A DNA stretch of 64,000 bases from Bactericera cockerelli (Eukaryota; Arthropoda; Insecta; Hemiptera; Triozidae), in assembly GCA_024516035.1 (NCBI GenBank), contig JAMCCL010000017.1:186001-250000 (forward strand), in the 5' to 3' direction. The notes under the pieces were generated by a model. It worked only from the letters and a program-made list of their open reading frames with translations. It was not told the origin of the DNA and did no database searches. The position numbers were made by a program, and so were the translations under genes. Below, piece by piece: positions 8,686-19,220 of the stretch. The stretch's first letter is position 1. Every line of letters starts with the position of its first letter.

Positions 8686-10410
8686 TTAAACAATTGCCTG
8701 GAAAGAGGAAATAACTGACGTACAGGGGACTACAGGGGTGGTCGCCGGTTTATAGTAATGGCGGAGGAAAGTATCTGATGCTCTCCAGTTGCCTCTGCTG
8801 AGTATGACATCTAGAGGGAGGTCTGCTCTCGCTAGGGAAGAACTGACGGCTGATCTGAAACTCCCTGCAGAAAAAGGGATGTCAGCAGCGGACAAAACTG
8901 TTGTAATCCAACCTGCAATTATAGCCCGAGACGCGGGACGTACCTTGCCCCTTGAAGTAATAAACAGAGATTCTATGTTTAGAGATCCGCATCTCAACTT
9001 CCGAAGATCAAGAAATAGATCAAGCCAATAGCTTAAATTCCATGTTGCAGTCAAAGGGCACGAGGAAGTATTGAATTGCCATCCGGACTGCACGAAAGAA
9101 GATGAGTCCGATTTTGACCCAAATTTGGGCCAAAAAACAATAAAATCGTCCGTACGTTGAAGATGTTCCACATCTACTTGTAGGAGTGTGAGGTCATGAA
9201 CACGTCTCCCGGAAGTCAGAAGTAATAGAAGAGCTAAATGACGTGATACTTCAAAGAAACTGGAAATGGAAGGAGGATGGTTTTCTACCCATTTTATAAG
9301 AGTCGAAACATCCCAGATGGCTCGAGTAATCTTTGGGGGAAGAGAGGCTGAAATTCCTTTTATCATTTTGGTTACAATTGGGTGTGAAGACAGTGAAAGA
9401 GAGTTATCTGGATTTGATAAAGTCGATACCACTGATTTGTGTAGCAATATCGACTTGAGTCCCAGCTTTTCCGAGTGAAATAGGTAAGATAAAAATAAAG
9501 TTAATTGGTTCGGCCGTGGGTTATTAGGGTCCACTAGGTTAGCCTCTGCCCACAATATCCACCTATACCAAGGTTTCTGGTAAGTAGCTCGCGTAGAGGG
9601 GCGCCAAGCAGAAGACAGGATTCTTTTGTCGTTATCCGACCAGCCCTTGATGTGTCCTAACCACCCCGTATTAGCCAGATCTCCAATACTAAGCTGTCGA
9701 CTTGTGGAGGAGGTAACTGTGTCGTTAGGTCTATTAGATGTGAAGCGGGATCTCGAACTACCCATGGAGGAGCTACGGCCCTCGACTTCAAGTCTGCTCT
9801 CCAAAATACTTTTTCCCAACGGGGGGCAACCAGTAGAAACCGACCCCCCTGGGATAGGTTTAGATGTTGAAGAACTTGCGGAATCATGGGAGGAGGAGGA
9901 AATATCCAGGCCAGCCTGTAATTCCATATTTTGGAAAAGGCGTCTACAAATTCTGCCTGATGATCCGATGATTCCAGAGTTGCATAACGAGGGACCACTC
10001 TCGATTGAAAGGTGGCAAACAGGTCTATCTCCGGAACACCCCAGCGCCGGAATACTTGATTTGTTACTGAAGGACGTAGATGCCATTCGGGGATCTTGGA
10101 GTTCCGGGATAAGCTGTCGGCCACAGAATTTAGCCTCCCTGGAATGAAGTAAGGGATGAGGTGAATATCCAGGGCTGAAGTCAGTGGAAACAAACGTTCT
10201 GTCTCTCTCAGGAGCGGGCGAGAACGCAGGCCTCCTTGGTTCCGAATATACGCCACTACAGTCTTGTTGTCTGACTGCAAGACGACGGAGTGATTCGCCA
10301 GACGGTTCCGATTGCATTGAATGGCTGCTCTCACCGTAAAAAGCTCTTTGAGGTTGATGTGCCATAGTCGCTGAGAGGGAGACCAGACGCTCCGAACATG
10401 GTGCCCGCAA
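8686..10410 (-). CDS. DIRS tyrosine recombinase
   Basis: The C-terminal third carries tyrosine-recombinase features: TSGRRVHDLTLL with the first catalytic Arg, AGSFRSAVSSSLARADLPLD in the box II area, and WRASDTFLRHYYKP containing the presumed nucleophilic Tyr. The N-terminal region from about GWSDNDKRILSSAWRPSTRA resembles a core-binding domain. The enzyme would integrate the circular cDNA without a target duplication. The part above about 9760 overlaps the RNase H reading frame and may be shadow rather than protein. The usual His of the HxxR box appears replaced by Ser, which could mean reduced activity or a family variant. Confidence 0.8.
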   Translation of the reverse strand: MRAPCSERLVSLSATMAHQPQRAFYGESSHSMQSEPSGESLRRLAVRQQDCSGVYSEPRRPAFSPAPERDRTFVSTDFSPGYSPHPLLHSREAKFCGRQLIPELQDPRMASTSFSNKSSIPALGCSGDRPVCHLSIESGPSLCNSGIIGSSGRICRRLFQNMELQAGLDISSSSHDSASSSTSKPIPGGSVSTGCPPLGKSILESRLEVEGRSSSMGSSRSRFTSNRPNDTVTSSTSRQLSIGDLANTGWLGHIKGWSDNDKRILSSAWRPSTRATYQKPWYRWILWAEANLVDPNNPRPNQLTLFLSYLFHSEKLGLKSILLHKSVVSTLSNPDNSLSLSSHPIVTKMIKGISASLPPKITRAIWDVSTLIKWVENHPPSISSFFEVSRHLALLLLLTSGRRVHDLTLLQVDVEHLQRTDDFIVFWPKFGSKSDSSSFVQSGWQFNTSSCPLTATWNLSYWLDLFLDLRKLRCGSLNIESLFITSRGKVRPASRAIIAGWITTVLSAADIPFSAGSFRSAVSSSLARADLPLDVILSRGNWRASDTFLRHYYKPATTPVVPCTSVISSFQAIV

Positions 10411-11482
10411 CTTCTGCCCCCCAGCCCTCGTCTGAAGCGTCTGTTGACATGAAAAGGCGAGCCACTGGTGGGTGGAGAGGAACTGAAGTCCTCAGATTCT
10501 GTATCCACCATTGAAACTCGGCGATTGCTTGGGCACAGATTGGATATTCTCGACGAGGATAATGATGAGGTAAGCTCCTGGAAGCGATTTGAATTCTTCT
10601 CATGTGTAACCGTCCTAAGGGGATTGCGAAACACGCAAAATTGAGGACTCCCAGAATTACCTGCGCCGTTTTCAGGCACCAACGAGGTCTGCGCAAAATT
10701 TGTTGAAGACGAATCGAGAGATCTGTTACTTTTTCAGTGGGAGGGAGATACGTTGTTGAGCTGTATCCCAATTTATTCCGAGGTAAGTCAAGCATTGAAC
10801 TAGGAGCAACTGAGACTTGGTGAAGTTTACTTGCCAACCTAGCCGAGCTAGAAGATTTAGTGCGTAATCGACTTCGTTCTGAAGGGATTCTCGATTCTGG
10901 TGAGCTAGGAGGAAGTCGTCGAGATAAACGACGCAACGAATCCCCCGATTCCTCAGTTGGGCTGCCACCCAATTTGACAGTTGGGAGAATACTTGTGGAG
11001 CCGTTGAGAGCCCAAATGGAAGGCACGTCCAGTTGTACACGACTCCTCTGTATACAAGGCAGAGAAAACGTTGGTGACTTGGGTTTACTGGCACATGGCA
11101 GTAAGCTTGGGACAGGTCCAAACTCGCCATGAAGTCTCCGGCTTGTAGAAACGCCGGAATCTTTTGATGATTTAATAGTCTGAATTTCTTGGTACACAGA
11201 AACTCGTTTAACTTCTTTAGGTTGAAGACAGGTCGAACTGACCCCCCTTCCTTTGTTATTAGGAACATAGGAGAGACAAATCCTGTCAGGTCTGACGTTA
11301 CTGATATCATCTTCTGCAAAAGCAAGGACTGAATAACCTCGTCCATTTTTTGGGACGGGGGAGTTGTCAGAGATGGAGGGAAAGGTGGAATGAGACTCCG
11401 TAACGGGGGGGCACTTGTAAATGGAATGATGTATCCTTGAATGATGCTGTAAAGTTGATGCGATGCGTCTAGCTGTTGCCAC
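9657..11482 (-). pseudogene. DIRS reverse transcriptase-RNase H (frameshifted)
   Basis: Read right to left, the RT segment (11346-10726) has FNLKKLNEFL, LDLSQAYCHVPV, LPFGLSTAPQVFSQL and the catalytic YLDDFLLA. RNase H begins in the next frame with STDASDEGWGAEV (about 10440-10400). It continues in a third frame with INLKELFTVRAAI, VLQSDNKTVVAYI and LNSVADSLSR. Each change of frame (near 10730 and 10400) is a likely frameshift, so the polyprotein is not intact. The order RT then RNase H then recombinase is typical of DIRS elements. Confidence 0.85.
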
Positions 11483-11529
11483 TCCCTCGAGAAGGCTTTT
11501 AGTTGTCCCCCTATTGTCTCTCCATTGAT

Positions 11530-13200
11530 CCCGTCAATGACGATTCTTGGACTTGGTGAAGATTCCAGTCCGATTGGTGGGCTGTCGAGGAGCGGCGCGT
11601 TTGGGTCCGTCTCCCTTAGTCCGAACTGTGGAACGGGAATTGGAGCCTCTATTGGACCGAAAGGACTCTTGAATAGAAGACATCATGGGACGCTTACTCG
11701 GAAGAGATGTAGTAGGCGCCATTTGCCGTTTCCTTGGCAAGGTCGGTCGAGCTCTCTGGACAGTAGGGATGGGGGTTGGCGTCCACTTAGTGCGAAGATC
11801 ATCTTCGTTGAATAAATGGGACGATGAGGGAGGAATGGATCGTAGAGTTCTCTGATCATCCGGCGGAATTACGGCCTTTCTCCTTTCTGCGATAACTTCA
11901 GCTCTTTTGCCACAGACAAATTAAAGCAACGATTCCGACAGGGAATGAAATTCGGAGTTCTCGGAAAAGAAACAGTCTTTTATGGTCTTCTTTGCTTCAG
12001 GACAAGTTTCAAAGACTTTGAGATTTGCAAGATTGGCGAGAGAGTCTTTAAAAGCTTTGCGTTGGGCTAGTAGGCCATAACACACAGTTCCCAGGATTCT
12101 TTCTTGCTGACGAAGGGAATAGTCTACCGGAACATTTTTCTTCTCAAAAATTGAATTCATCAATAGCGGTTGGAACATTCCGCTACGTTTCAATTTCTTT
12201 TCCGCCTCCACATAGCGAATCCTGTCCCACGAGGCTTCACCTAGTCGTTGACACTGGATGCCCTGTGCTAAAAGTAGAGGGCTTGGATCCGGAATGTCTG
12301 GCTCCTTTTCCTTTGTCACTGGATCCCAAAATGTAGTATCCAAGGGATCTTTCGAATCAGCTAGCACTGATTGGCCCCACGGGTCGGTGTCTACGATTGA
12401 GGGGATATGTTGTTGAGGTTCTTGAGGAGGTGAATGAAAGCGGTCAACCGTTGGGGAATAGCATTCGTCTTCGGAACATTCAGAGACGGACAGATCAGAC
12501 GCTTGTTGAGGTTCAAATGGTTGTTGGTGAGGTTGAGCCACAGAGTGGAAGGCTGCCACCAAGTTTTTCATCTCATACTGAATGGAAGCCATAGATTTCT
12601 CCAATATCGACAAGCGTTCATTCGAAGCTGACTCAATGGGGATTGAAGTCTCTTGAACCACCTTAGGTCGAGGGGGGTTAGAGGCTCGAATGCTGGGGAC
12701 TCGGGAACACTCAACTTGCTAGATACTGATGGTGATCGGAATGAATCTGTTTCCCCATTTAAGGCTCCCAAAACCTTGTTGGTCTCTGTTCTGGAAGTGC
12801 AGAGCTCGCGGAAGGGGTCTGTTCCCCGTGTAAACTGCCGCCATCGTTCCTCTGAGTCTCTCAAATGAAGCGAGATCTGTGATGGAGAACTAATGAGAGC
12901 TCTTCCAAAAGGCCAGGCAAGGAGCTTGTCACGAATTTCTTTGAATTTCTTCTCCGAAATATGCTTGCTTCCTGGGAAAAATGCTTCCACTAGGCGCACT
13001 GTGGGAATCGCGAATCTAATTTTATTAAGAGATGATGAATCCAAATCCAACGGAGACACGATAACATCACGTAACATCCATTCTCGCCAGCCCGACGGGA
13101 AATACTCCGAGACAATCTTCTTTACCCCTTCAGCAGCTGGTACATTGGGAGCGGCATCATACAGACTTCCCAAGGAGACCAGATCTGTATTTCTTGACAT
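11530..13200 (-). pseudogene. DIRS gag-like ORF1 (one frameshift, one stop)
   Basis: The frame 13200-12568 begins MSRNTDLVSLGSLYDAAPN. After a shift near 12655 it continues in 12661-11921, which is acidic and rich in Pro/Ser, with FWDPVTKEKEPDIPDPSPLL and a helical C-terminal part. A stop at about 11921 is followed by further open sequence (PRKRQMAPTTSLPSKRPMM). There is no CCHC knuckle. Its position upstream of RT and its similarity to 6863-7246 make gag the likely role: nucleic-acid packaging in a cytoplasmic particle. Confidence 0.65.
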
Positions 13201-13261
13201 CTGTTGAACAGAGAACCACAGACGGAAAATGTTAAAAGTATTGTAAAAGAACGCTGGTATA

Positions 13262-13345
13262 AGGCCTGCCGACGGCTCAAAAAATTCTGCCGACGGCTCA
13301 AAAATTCTGCCGACGGCTCAAAAAGTTCTGCCAAAGGGTTGGAAA
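13262..13345. repeat. Short tandem repeat inside DIRS 5' region
   Basis: The unit CTGCCGACGGCTCAAAAA is repeated about three times with degenerate copies onward to 13410. It lies between the right ITR and the gag start. Confidence 0.7.
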
Positions 13346-13869
13346 ACTCCGCCGACGGCTTAGCCTGAGGACGGTTGAAAATTACGGCGACGGCTCAGAT
13401 CGCTTAGCCGACGGCCCAGAGAAGGCGCGACGACAGCCTGGACATGGAAGTTCCCGGAGGGGAGGATTCCAGGATGAACAGGCAAGGGGGGTCAGCCCTG
13501 ATTTATCAAGACTGTCGAAAGACGAGTCAAGAGAACATGATGGGTCCCAATATCTTAGAATAGAGGGACAAAACCAACCCGATGGGATTGGATAATTGAT
13601 CAGAGACATGCACATGTTGGACAGGCAACGCAACACAAATAGGGAAACAGCTAGAGATGTCTAACACGACGAAAGTCTTACCTAGACTCCGTTCCTTCCG
13701 AAGATTTTTTCCAAAAGATTCAGATCTAAATGAATTGGAAATCCTAAGAAATAAACACTTATTTAACTTGGGGAAAAGGGATTTTAATTCGATTGCTAAA
13801 TTAATTATTTAATTTGCCACAAAAATTTTCGAAACACAGGGAGAACTTCACTGGTGGAGAGAAAATGGC

Positions 13870-14021
13870 GTACTGAATTTTAAAAACTCGTCAGCTTGAT
13901 GAAACCTGATTGAGCGCATGCGCACTTGACTGCGAATGCGCACGCCTTTGGCGATTCGGGGAGAAGGGTCGGGGGAACACAGTGGGGGGGGGGGGGGGGG
14001 GTGGTTCTCATTGGGTCAAGC
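13870..14021 (-). repeat. DIRS right inverted terminal repeat
   Basis: Inverse of 8246-8389. It includes an 18-nt G run at 13983-14000 where the left copy has about 13 C. Confidence 0.9.
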
Positions 14022-14040
14022 GAAGCACAGACTCCAAAAT

Positions 14041-14549
14041 GCCTGCTATTTGGGCCGAGAATGACATGGCTGGGCCTGACTGGTTCAGCCAGTTTCTCAA
14101 GAGACATCCTTCGCTGTCAATCCGGAACCCTGAGGCCACAAGCATTGCACGAGCTACTAGCTTCAACCCAACCAATGTAGCCGCCTTCTTTGACAACTTG
14201 AAGCTGGTTCTACACCGCCACCACTTTGAAAACGGTGATATTTGGAACATGGATGAGACCGGTATATTCACCGTTCAAAGACCAGATACAGTTGTTGGAC
14301 GAAAAGGATTCAAGCAGATAGGCAAATTGACGTCTGCAGCAGAGGGGATCACTGGTCACTCTAGCTGCTGGTGGAAATTCAATTCCCCCGTTCTTCATTT
14401 TTCCCCGCGTTCATTTCAAGAGCCATTTTCTGCGCGACGGACCTGTGGGATGCGCGGGATCATGCAATCCATCTGGTTGGATGAGTGAACCCCAGTTCAT
14501 TCAATTCGCTCACCACTTTGTACGGAACGTGAGATGTTCACTAACAAGA
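14041..14549 (+). pseudogene. pogo/Tigger-like transposase, central segment
   Basis: The frame continues from 8190 with DNA-binding residues [19 protein letters not shown], then [18 protein letters not shown] and the first DDE motif [14 protein letters not shown] frameshift near 14370 moves the reading to [12 protein letters not shown] and [12 protein letters not shown]. It is cut near 14550 by an RTE fragment. In this family the protein is a cut-and-paste transposase of the Tc1/mariner superfamily. Frameshifts and two insertions make it a pseudogene. Confidence 0.85.
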
Positions 14550-15241
14550 CCCAACATTTTACAACCCAACAGCTAGAGTGCTAGACGGACTACATCTTAA
14601 ACTTCAAGACCAACAGCTACCTGCAGTGGACAAGTTCAAATATCTAGGCTCAGTCTTGGAAAAGAATGGAGACATAGGATGTGAAGTGAATCATAGAGTG
14701 AATTGTGGATGGATGAATTGGAGAAAATTGCGTGGAGTTTTGTGTGATAGAAAAAATAGTGGAAAATGAAGGTTAAGCTTTATAAAACAGTAGTGAGACC
14801 AGCTTTGACGTATAGTGCGGAGACGTGGGCTATAACCAAAGCACAAGAGAGAAAGTTAGAAGTGGCTGAGATGAGGATGCTGAGGTGGATGTGTGGTCTA
14901 ACAAGGAGAGATAGAGTGAGAAATGAGGAAATCAGAAAAACAGTGAAAGTCGGCCCATTGGGAAAGAAAATACTAGAGAGTAGAATGAGATGGTTTGGGC
15001 ATGTTGAGAGGAGAGATGAGAGTTATGTGGGTAAAAAAGTAGGGGGAATGGATATACAAGGGAAGAGAAAGAGAGGAAGACCAAAGTTGACGTGGAGGCA
15101 CAAGGTTCAGGAAGATATGAGAGAAAAAGGCTGGAGGCAAGAAGAAGCATTAGACAGGAAGCTGTGGCGGGGTAGAATTAGAGAAGGGAACGTCGACCCC
15201 AAATAAATTGGGAAAAGGTGAGTGAATGAAGAAGAAGAAGA
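14550..15241 (+). mobile_element. 5'-truncated RTE-clade LINE
   Basis: Two frames joined by a -1 shift near 14766 encode the C-terminal RTE region: KFKYLGSVLEKNGD, VVRPALTYSAETWAITKAQ, LEVAEMRMLRWMCGLTRRDR, RMRWFGHVERRDE and GRPKLTWR. The end is a short GAA microsatellite (15225-15241), typical of RTE 3' tails. It interrupts the Tigger-like transposase, whose sequence resumes directly after it. Confidence 0.85.
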
Positions 15242-15788
15242 AGGCCAGTCTTGTTGCTACTTGACAACCATGAGTCTCACTTCTCTATCGAGGCCTTGGA
15301 TTATTTCAAGCTAAATGGAGTGACAGTATTGTCGTTTCCTCCACACTGTACCTACAAACTACAGCCTCTGGACAGGAGTGTGTACGGGCCGCTGAAAAAA
15401 ATATGTTAACACAGCGATTGACTCGTGGGTAACAAATCAACCTGGACAAGTGATGACAATATACGATGGGCTGACAGTGGTGAAGGAGTCATATCCACTT
15501 GCAGCAACCCCGTCTAACATCACAGCAGGTTTCAAGGTGTCAGGAGTGAGCTCTTACAACCCTAATATATTCAGGCCTGAAAATTTTATGCCAACTTACA
15601 GTACAGATCGACCAATACCTGAACAAGAAAATACCCAGCCAGAATTAGTAGAAACTGGAACGCAGCCAACAGTTACAAGTAAGCCCGAACCTGTCTTTTA
15701 TGAAAGTCAGGATGAAGGTCCCTTTGTAGTATTTTTTGAAAGTACAAGTGATGGAAATGGAATTGAAAGAATCACCCCATGGCATTAG
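15242..15788 (+). pseudogene. pogo/Tigger-like transposase, C-terminal segment
   Basis: Resumes with VLLLLDNHESHFSIEALDY (second catalytic Asp), LSFPPHCTYKLQPLDRSVYGPLK and, in another frame from 15450, VKESYPLAATPSNITAGFK and VSSYNPNIFRPENF. The shift near 15400 inactivates it. The stop codon after ERITPWH at 15788 may be native. Confidence 0.8.
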
Positions 15789-15792
15789 GAAA

Positions 15793-16690
15793 TATTTTTA
15801 AAAAATTGCACCCTGAAATTAATTAAAAAATGGATCGGATCCAAAAAAAACGGTAAAAATAAATTGAAAATATCAATGAAAGACAGAGATAGCGCAAACC
15901 TACTGGCTACTTCTGAAAAAATGAAACAAAAAGGATTTAATTGTTAAAAAATTGCACCCTGAAATTAATCAAAAAATGGATCGGATCCAAAAAAAAAACG
16001 GTAAAAATAAATTGAAAATATCAATGAAAGACAGAGAGCGCAAACCTACTAGCTACTTCTGAAAAAATTAAACAAAAAGAATTTAATTGTTATATTCCTA
16101 GGTACCTGGTCACTAGACAAGGACTTATTAAGGGTGTTTTTAAAGGATTCAGTGATGAAGAAATTAAAGAAGAAATAGAACTACCCTTTGAAACGAAGGA
16201 TAGAGAAAGAAAATGACTAATGGGTACCCTCAGAAACCGTTTTATTGACTTTCCGGGGCCAGATCCTACCACAGTATGTGAACTTGCACTATGTTAGATG
16301 TAAAGTTGATCCCTTTGTACCAAAGGTACTTCAATGTTCCAAATGCCTGAGATATGGACATACAGTCAAAGTATGCAAATCAGTCACAATAGATGCAACA
16401 ACTGTGGGAGTGAAAACCATGAAACTGAAACCTGCACTACCCCTCCCCCACCCAAATGTGTCCACTGTCAAGGAGAACATAGGGGCATATGTAGAAAACG
16501 GTAAAAATAACCCATGCTCTGAATATAAGATACAGTCTGAAATTAAAAAATTAATGACCCTTGAAAATAAAACTTTCTTCGAAGCTCGCGGGGCTCTAAG
16601 GAAAAAAACGTACGCTTCAACAGCCTCCAATAATCAAACTACAAACCCACCTAATACCTTTACTTACTCTAACCTCTCTACCCCAGTTCT
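15793..16690 (+). pseudogene. LINE ORF1 (gag-like, CCHC knuckles), Jockey-type
   Basis: Across several frames the sequence encodes SANLLATSEKMKQKGFNCYI, PRYLVTRQGLIKGVFKGFSD, LPQYVNLHYVRCKVDPFVPK and the zinc knuckle CSKCLRYGHTVKVC. A second knuckle lies in another frame (CNNCGSENHETETC). A third is CVHCQGEHRGIC. This is the nucleic-acid chaperone ORF1 of Jockey-group LINEs. At least four frameshifts or stops and an internal 147-bp duplication make it non-functional. Beyond 16690 the sequence passes into an oppositely oriented gypsy fragment. Confidence 0.8.
15798..16092 (+). repeat. Tandem direct duplication (2 x ~147 bp) inside LINE ORF1
   Basis: The block starting AAAAAATTGCACCCTGAAAT occurs at about 15798-15945 and 15946-16092, nearly identical (small indels, c/t and g/a changes). 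Both copies carry the GATCGGATCCAAAAAA segment. Confidence 0.85.
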
Positions 16691-17395
16691 TACATTATCA
16701 TAATCATGATCATTAGTTACTGAATATTTTGATGGTGTATTTTCAACAGAATGATAAATATCACTACTGCTATCTGAATGTATACTTGATTCCAATACAG
16801 CATTATTTAATACTGTTTCATCTTGACTACTATCTGATGTATTACTGGAATTGAGCAAATTATTTAAACCTTGAATCTCAGTTTGAGTATGACTTGGTAA
16901 CTCTACACTAGTAATTACATTAGGTACATTTACATTTTGAAACTGAACATTTACATTTTGACTAGACTTGTTGATCATTTTAAATCTTTTCTCTGACAGA
17001 TCATCATAATTATCTATGGGACTTTTGAACAATATATTAGTTTGAACAATATATTAGTGGGTTTCAAAACACTAGTATTTCTCCTGTCTTTTCACTATGT
17101 ATGACCGAAGAAACTGTGTTTTACTTTCAACCTCAGCACTCGTCCACCTTTTTCCCTCTCTCAACAAAATATTTTCACCAGCTTGAAAAGAATGAGCTAG
17201 TTTGCTTTTTTTATCTTGATATTTTTTAAAACTTTCCTGTCCTGTAGTTAATTTCTTTTTAATTGTACTATGGAATTCTAATAAATTATCAATTGGTTTC
17301 AGTTTTTCTTTTACAATTGGCATTCTTGTTCTTAGTATTCTACCCATTAATATTTCAGATGGTGAGGCATTTAATCGAGAAATGGGGGTTTCACG
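16690..17395 (-). pseudogene. Ty3/gypsy pol 3' end (integrase C-terminus)
   Basis: Right to left: ISRLNASPSEILMGRILRTR, then a long basic linker and GENILLREGKRWTSAEVESK. That is the C-terminal integrase region after the catalytic Glu in gypsy elements. An acidic Ser/Asn-rich tail follows (17032-16664). A second, opposite copy lies at 22596-23200. The catalytic core is absent. Confidence 0.75.
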
Positions 17396-17500
17396 ATTCG
17401 TCTCAAACTACCTGAAGTGACCTTTTTCACAACACGATTCGTCTCAAGAAAAACAAAACACGATTCGTCTCATAACAGGATTCGTCTCAAATACTCAAAA
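17385..17500. repeat. Short tandem motif CACGATTCGTCTCA
   Basis: Four close copies of (A)CACGATTCGTCTCA with spacers lie here; related copies occur at 30205-30245. Function unknown. It is next to FLYWCH-like fragments in one case. Confidence 0.6.
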
Positions 17501-17602
17501 ATCGAAAATATATAATATCCCTTTCAAACTATCCCCATAAGAAAAAATTCCCTCTCACAAAAAAAAAAAAAAAAAAAAATCCCGCTCACATCAAGTAGTT
17601 TA

Positions 17603-17824
17603 GTGATGGCCTTGACAAGTCATATGGTAGGTACTGTTATTGTTTTGAACTTTCTTATCAGTAGTAGTTTGATCATGGATCCGAACGGCATCATAGAAAC
17701 AACTAGCGAGCGTGGAAAGTTTATGTTGGTGCTGAACAATTATAGATACAATTTTTACAGAATAATGGCAAGCGATGAAACGAAATGGAAACGAAATATT
17801 TTTCAATTAAACCCTATCGAGTGA
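17603..17824 (+). pseudogene. FLYWCH zinc-finger fragment (MULE-associated type)
   Basis: From MDPNGIIETTSERGKFMLVL onward the protein resembles the first half of a FLYWCH domain (GKFMLVLNNYRYNFYR...TKW). The Cys/His half is missing after the Trp, where an in-frame TEKWKRN-like stretch replaces it. In insects such domains are common at the N-terminus of MULE transposases. A near-identical copy sits at 30950-31135. Likely a dead first exon or fragment. Confidence 0.5.
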
Positions 17825-17861
17825 GGTATTGAATGAAAGGTCTCGATGTCCTCATACTGTT

Positions 17862-18079
17862 GTATAATTGGTGCTTCACTTCCTAGCTTAGTAGCCTTAA
17901 AAACATATACCTCCTTGTAAAAATCTGGGTCTAAATAAAAACAATGAACACACGCCACTCTGCATCTGGACGTGGTGTAAGAAAGAACGTTGTTCCGTCT
18001 TTTTCTCTTTAGACCTCATTCCTTAAGGACCCCCTAGCAAAGCGTGCAACAAACTACTCGGCTACCAACAAGACATGGC
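17862..18079 (+). repeat. Solo LTR-like repeat (TGTTGT...CAACA)
   Basis: About 218 bp beginning TGTTGTATAATTGG and ending GGCTACCAACA. An inverted copy occurs at 23420-23638. TG...CA ends suggest an LTR, but no flanking target duplication is visible. Confidence 0.5.
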
Positions 18080-18345
18080 TGCACGAGAACGGGATTCGTG
18101 TAGGAATGCAGGATCGACGAGATAAGCATGGATAAAAACGTCCTCAGATACGTAAACTAGCAATAGAATAAAATAGTCTAAAACCCAATCTAGTCAAATA
18201 ACCACTTATATAGATAGAATAGAATAGAACATTTTCTTGTATTTAAATTATAAATTTGTATACAAGGGGTTGGCTTGCTAAATATAAATGTAAGTTACAT
18301 AATGCAATAAAAAGTATGAATATCCATTTAAGTAAAAAGAAATTT

Positions 18346-18560
18346 ATCCTGAGAATTAGGCATTAGAGAAAAATAAAATGAAATATGTAAATAATTTATC
18401 CTGAAAATAAGACAGTAGAAAAACCATATAAAATATTTATCCTAAAAATTAGACGTTAGAAAAAACCAAATAAACTTCTTATCCTGCAAATTAGAGATTA
18501 GAAAAAAACCAAATAAAATATTTATCCTGAAAATTAGACATCAGAAAAAAAACCTGGATA
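18346..18560 (-). repeat. Minisatellite, about 5 x 45-49 bp
   Basis: On the plus strand units begin TTTATCCTGAAAATTAGAC and contain AAAAAACCAAATAAAATA. Copies diverge by point changes and indels. Confidence 0.8.
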
Positions 18561-18668
18561 ATATTATGAGTGTAGCTAGTACTAAGTAATAGATTTTTTT
18601 GACACACTATCGTAAGTTTTAACTAAAAAGGAGACTACATAGTACAAATAACTGATTTTATATCAATT

Positions 18669-19220
18669 TTATTCATCTAGAAAGAATGATCTTCTTCTCA
18701 GAGCTTCTTTGACAAAATAATACAATGTATTTAGTTCAGACAGCTCGCATTCATTTAAAAGTGCTACCAAGTTTTTATTTTTTGCTGATCTTACTTGTAC
18801 CCTGATAATATTATAGTGTGGACAGTTAAAAAGAAAATGATTGAGATCTTCTTTCTCCTTCAGATTGCATATGGTGCACTCTTGTTCAGTGTCCCACGAG
18901 TAGGAGTTGCCCTTTGAGAATAGTCTGACCGCTCTATCACTACTTAATCTAATCTGGGCTATTACTCTACAACCATCTATGTGCAGATTTTTTAAAATAT
19001 AGGGGGAGACAAAAGATTCGTCCACCAGTATATTATCAAGAGGTTTCAGCTCCCGATACATTGTAGAATAACTAGAGATTCTAACTCTCTCGATATCAGC
19101 TTTTATTAGCCTGTTTCTCAGCTCCCCCAAGATATTTTCCATGTTGTTCTTCGCGAGTGTGACATCCTGTGATTCCCAGATATGAGCGAATCCCAGTTCT
19201 ACTAGTTGACCTTTAACCAC
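18669..19220 (-). pseudogene. LINE ORF2 C-terminal domain (zinc-knuckle region)
   Basis: 183 codons with the CCHC-like motif CTICNLKEKEDLNHFLFNCP, preceded by QIRLSSDRAVRLFSKGNSYS and followed by LNTLYYFVKEALRRRSFFL. This arrangement is typical of the tail of LINE polymerases. No RT palm is present. Confidence 0.7.

Larger units (their letters stand above)
8191..14040 (-). mobile_element. DIRS1-like tyrosine-recombinase retroelement with ITRs and internal complementary region
   Basis: The element carries gag, RT-RNase H and tyrosine recombinase on the minus strand. Inverted terminal repeats lie at 8246-8389 and 13870-14021; they differ mainly in a C/G homopolymer length. An internal complementary region at 8415-8510 is the inverse of the left terminus (8191-8253) joined directly to the inverse of the right terminus (14007-14040). 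This is the arrangement known from DIRS1-type elements, where it templates the circle junction. The insertion is inside a transposase reading frame and leaves no target-site duplication, as expected for tyrosine-recombinase integration. Several frameshifts suggest it is now inactive. Confidence 0.9.

Noticed and set aside
9626..10147. Plus-strand frame of 173 codons
   Set aside because: Antisense shadow of the DIRS RNase H/recombinase region.
8686..10410. Entire 574-codon frame as recombinase
   Set aside because: The N-terminal third overlaps the RNase H frame and reads as Ser-rich shadow; only the C-terminal part is supported.
12568..13207. Plus-strand frames over the DIRS gag
   Set aside because: No domains; opposite strand to a supported gag.
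18346..18560. CRISPR-like array
   Set aside because: Whole units are repeated with no unique spacers, there are no cas genes, and the context is eukaryotic.
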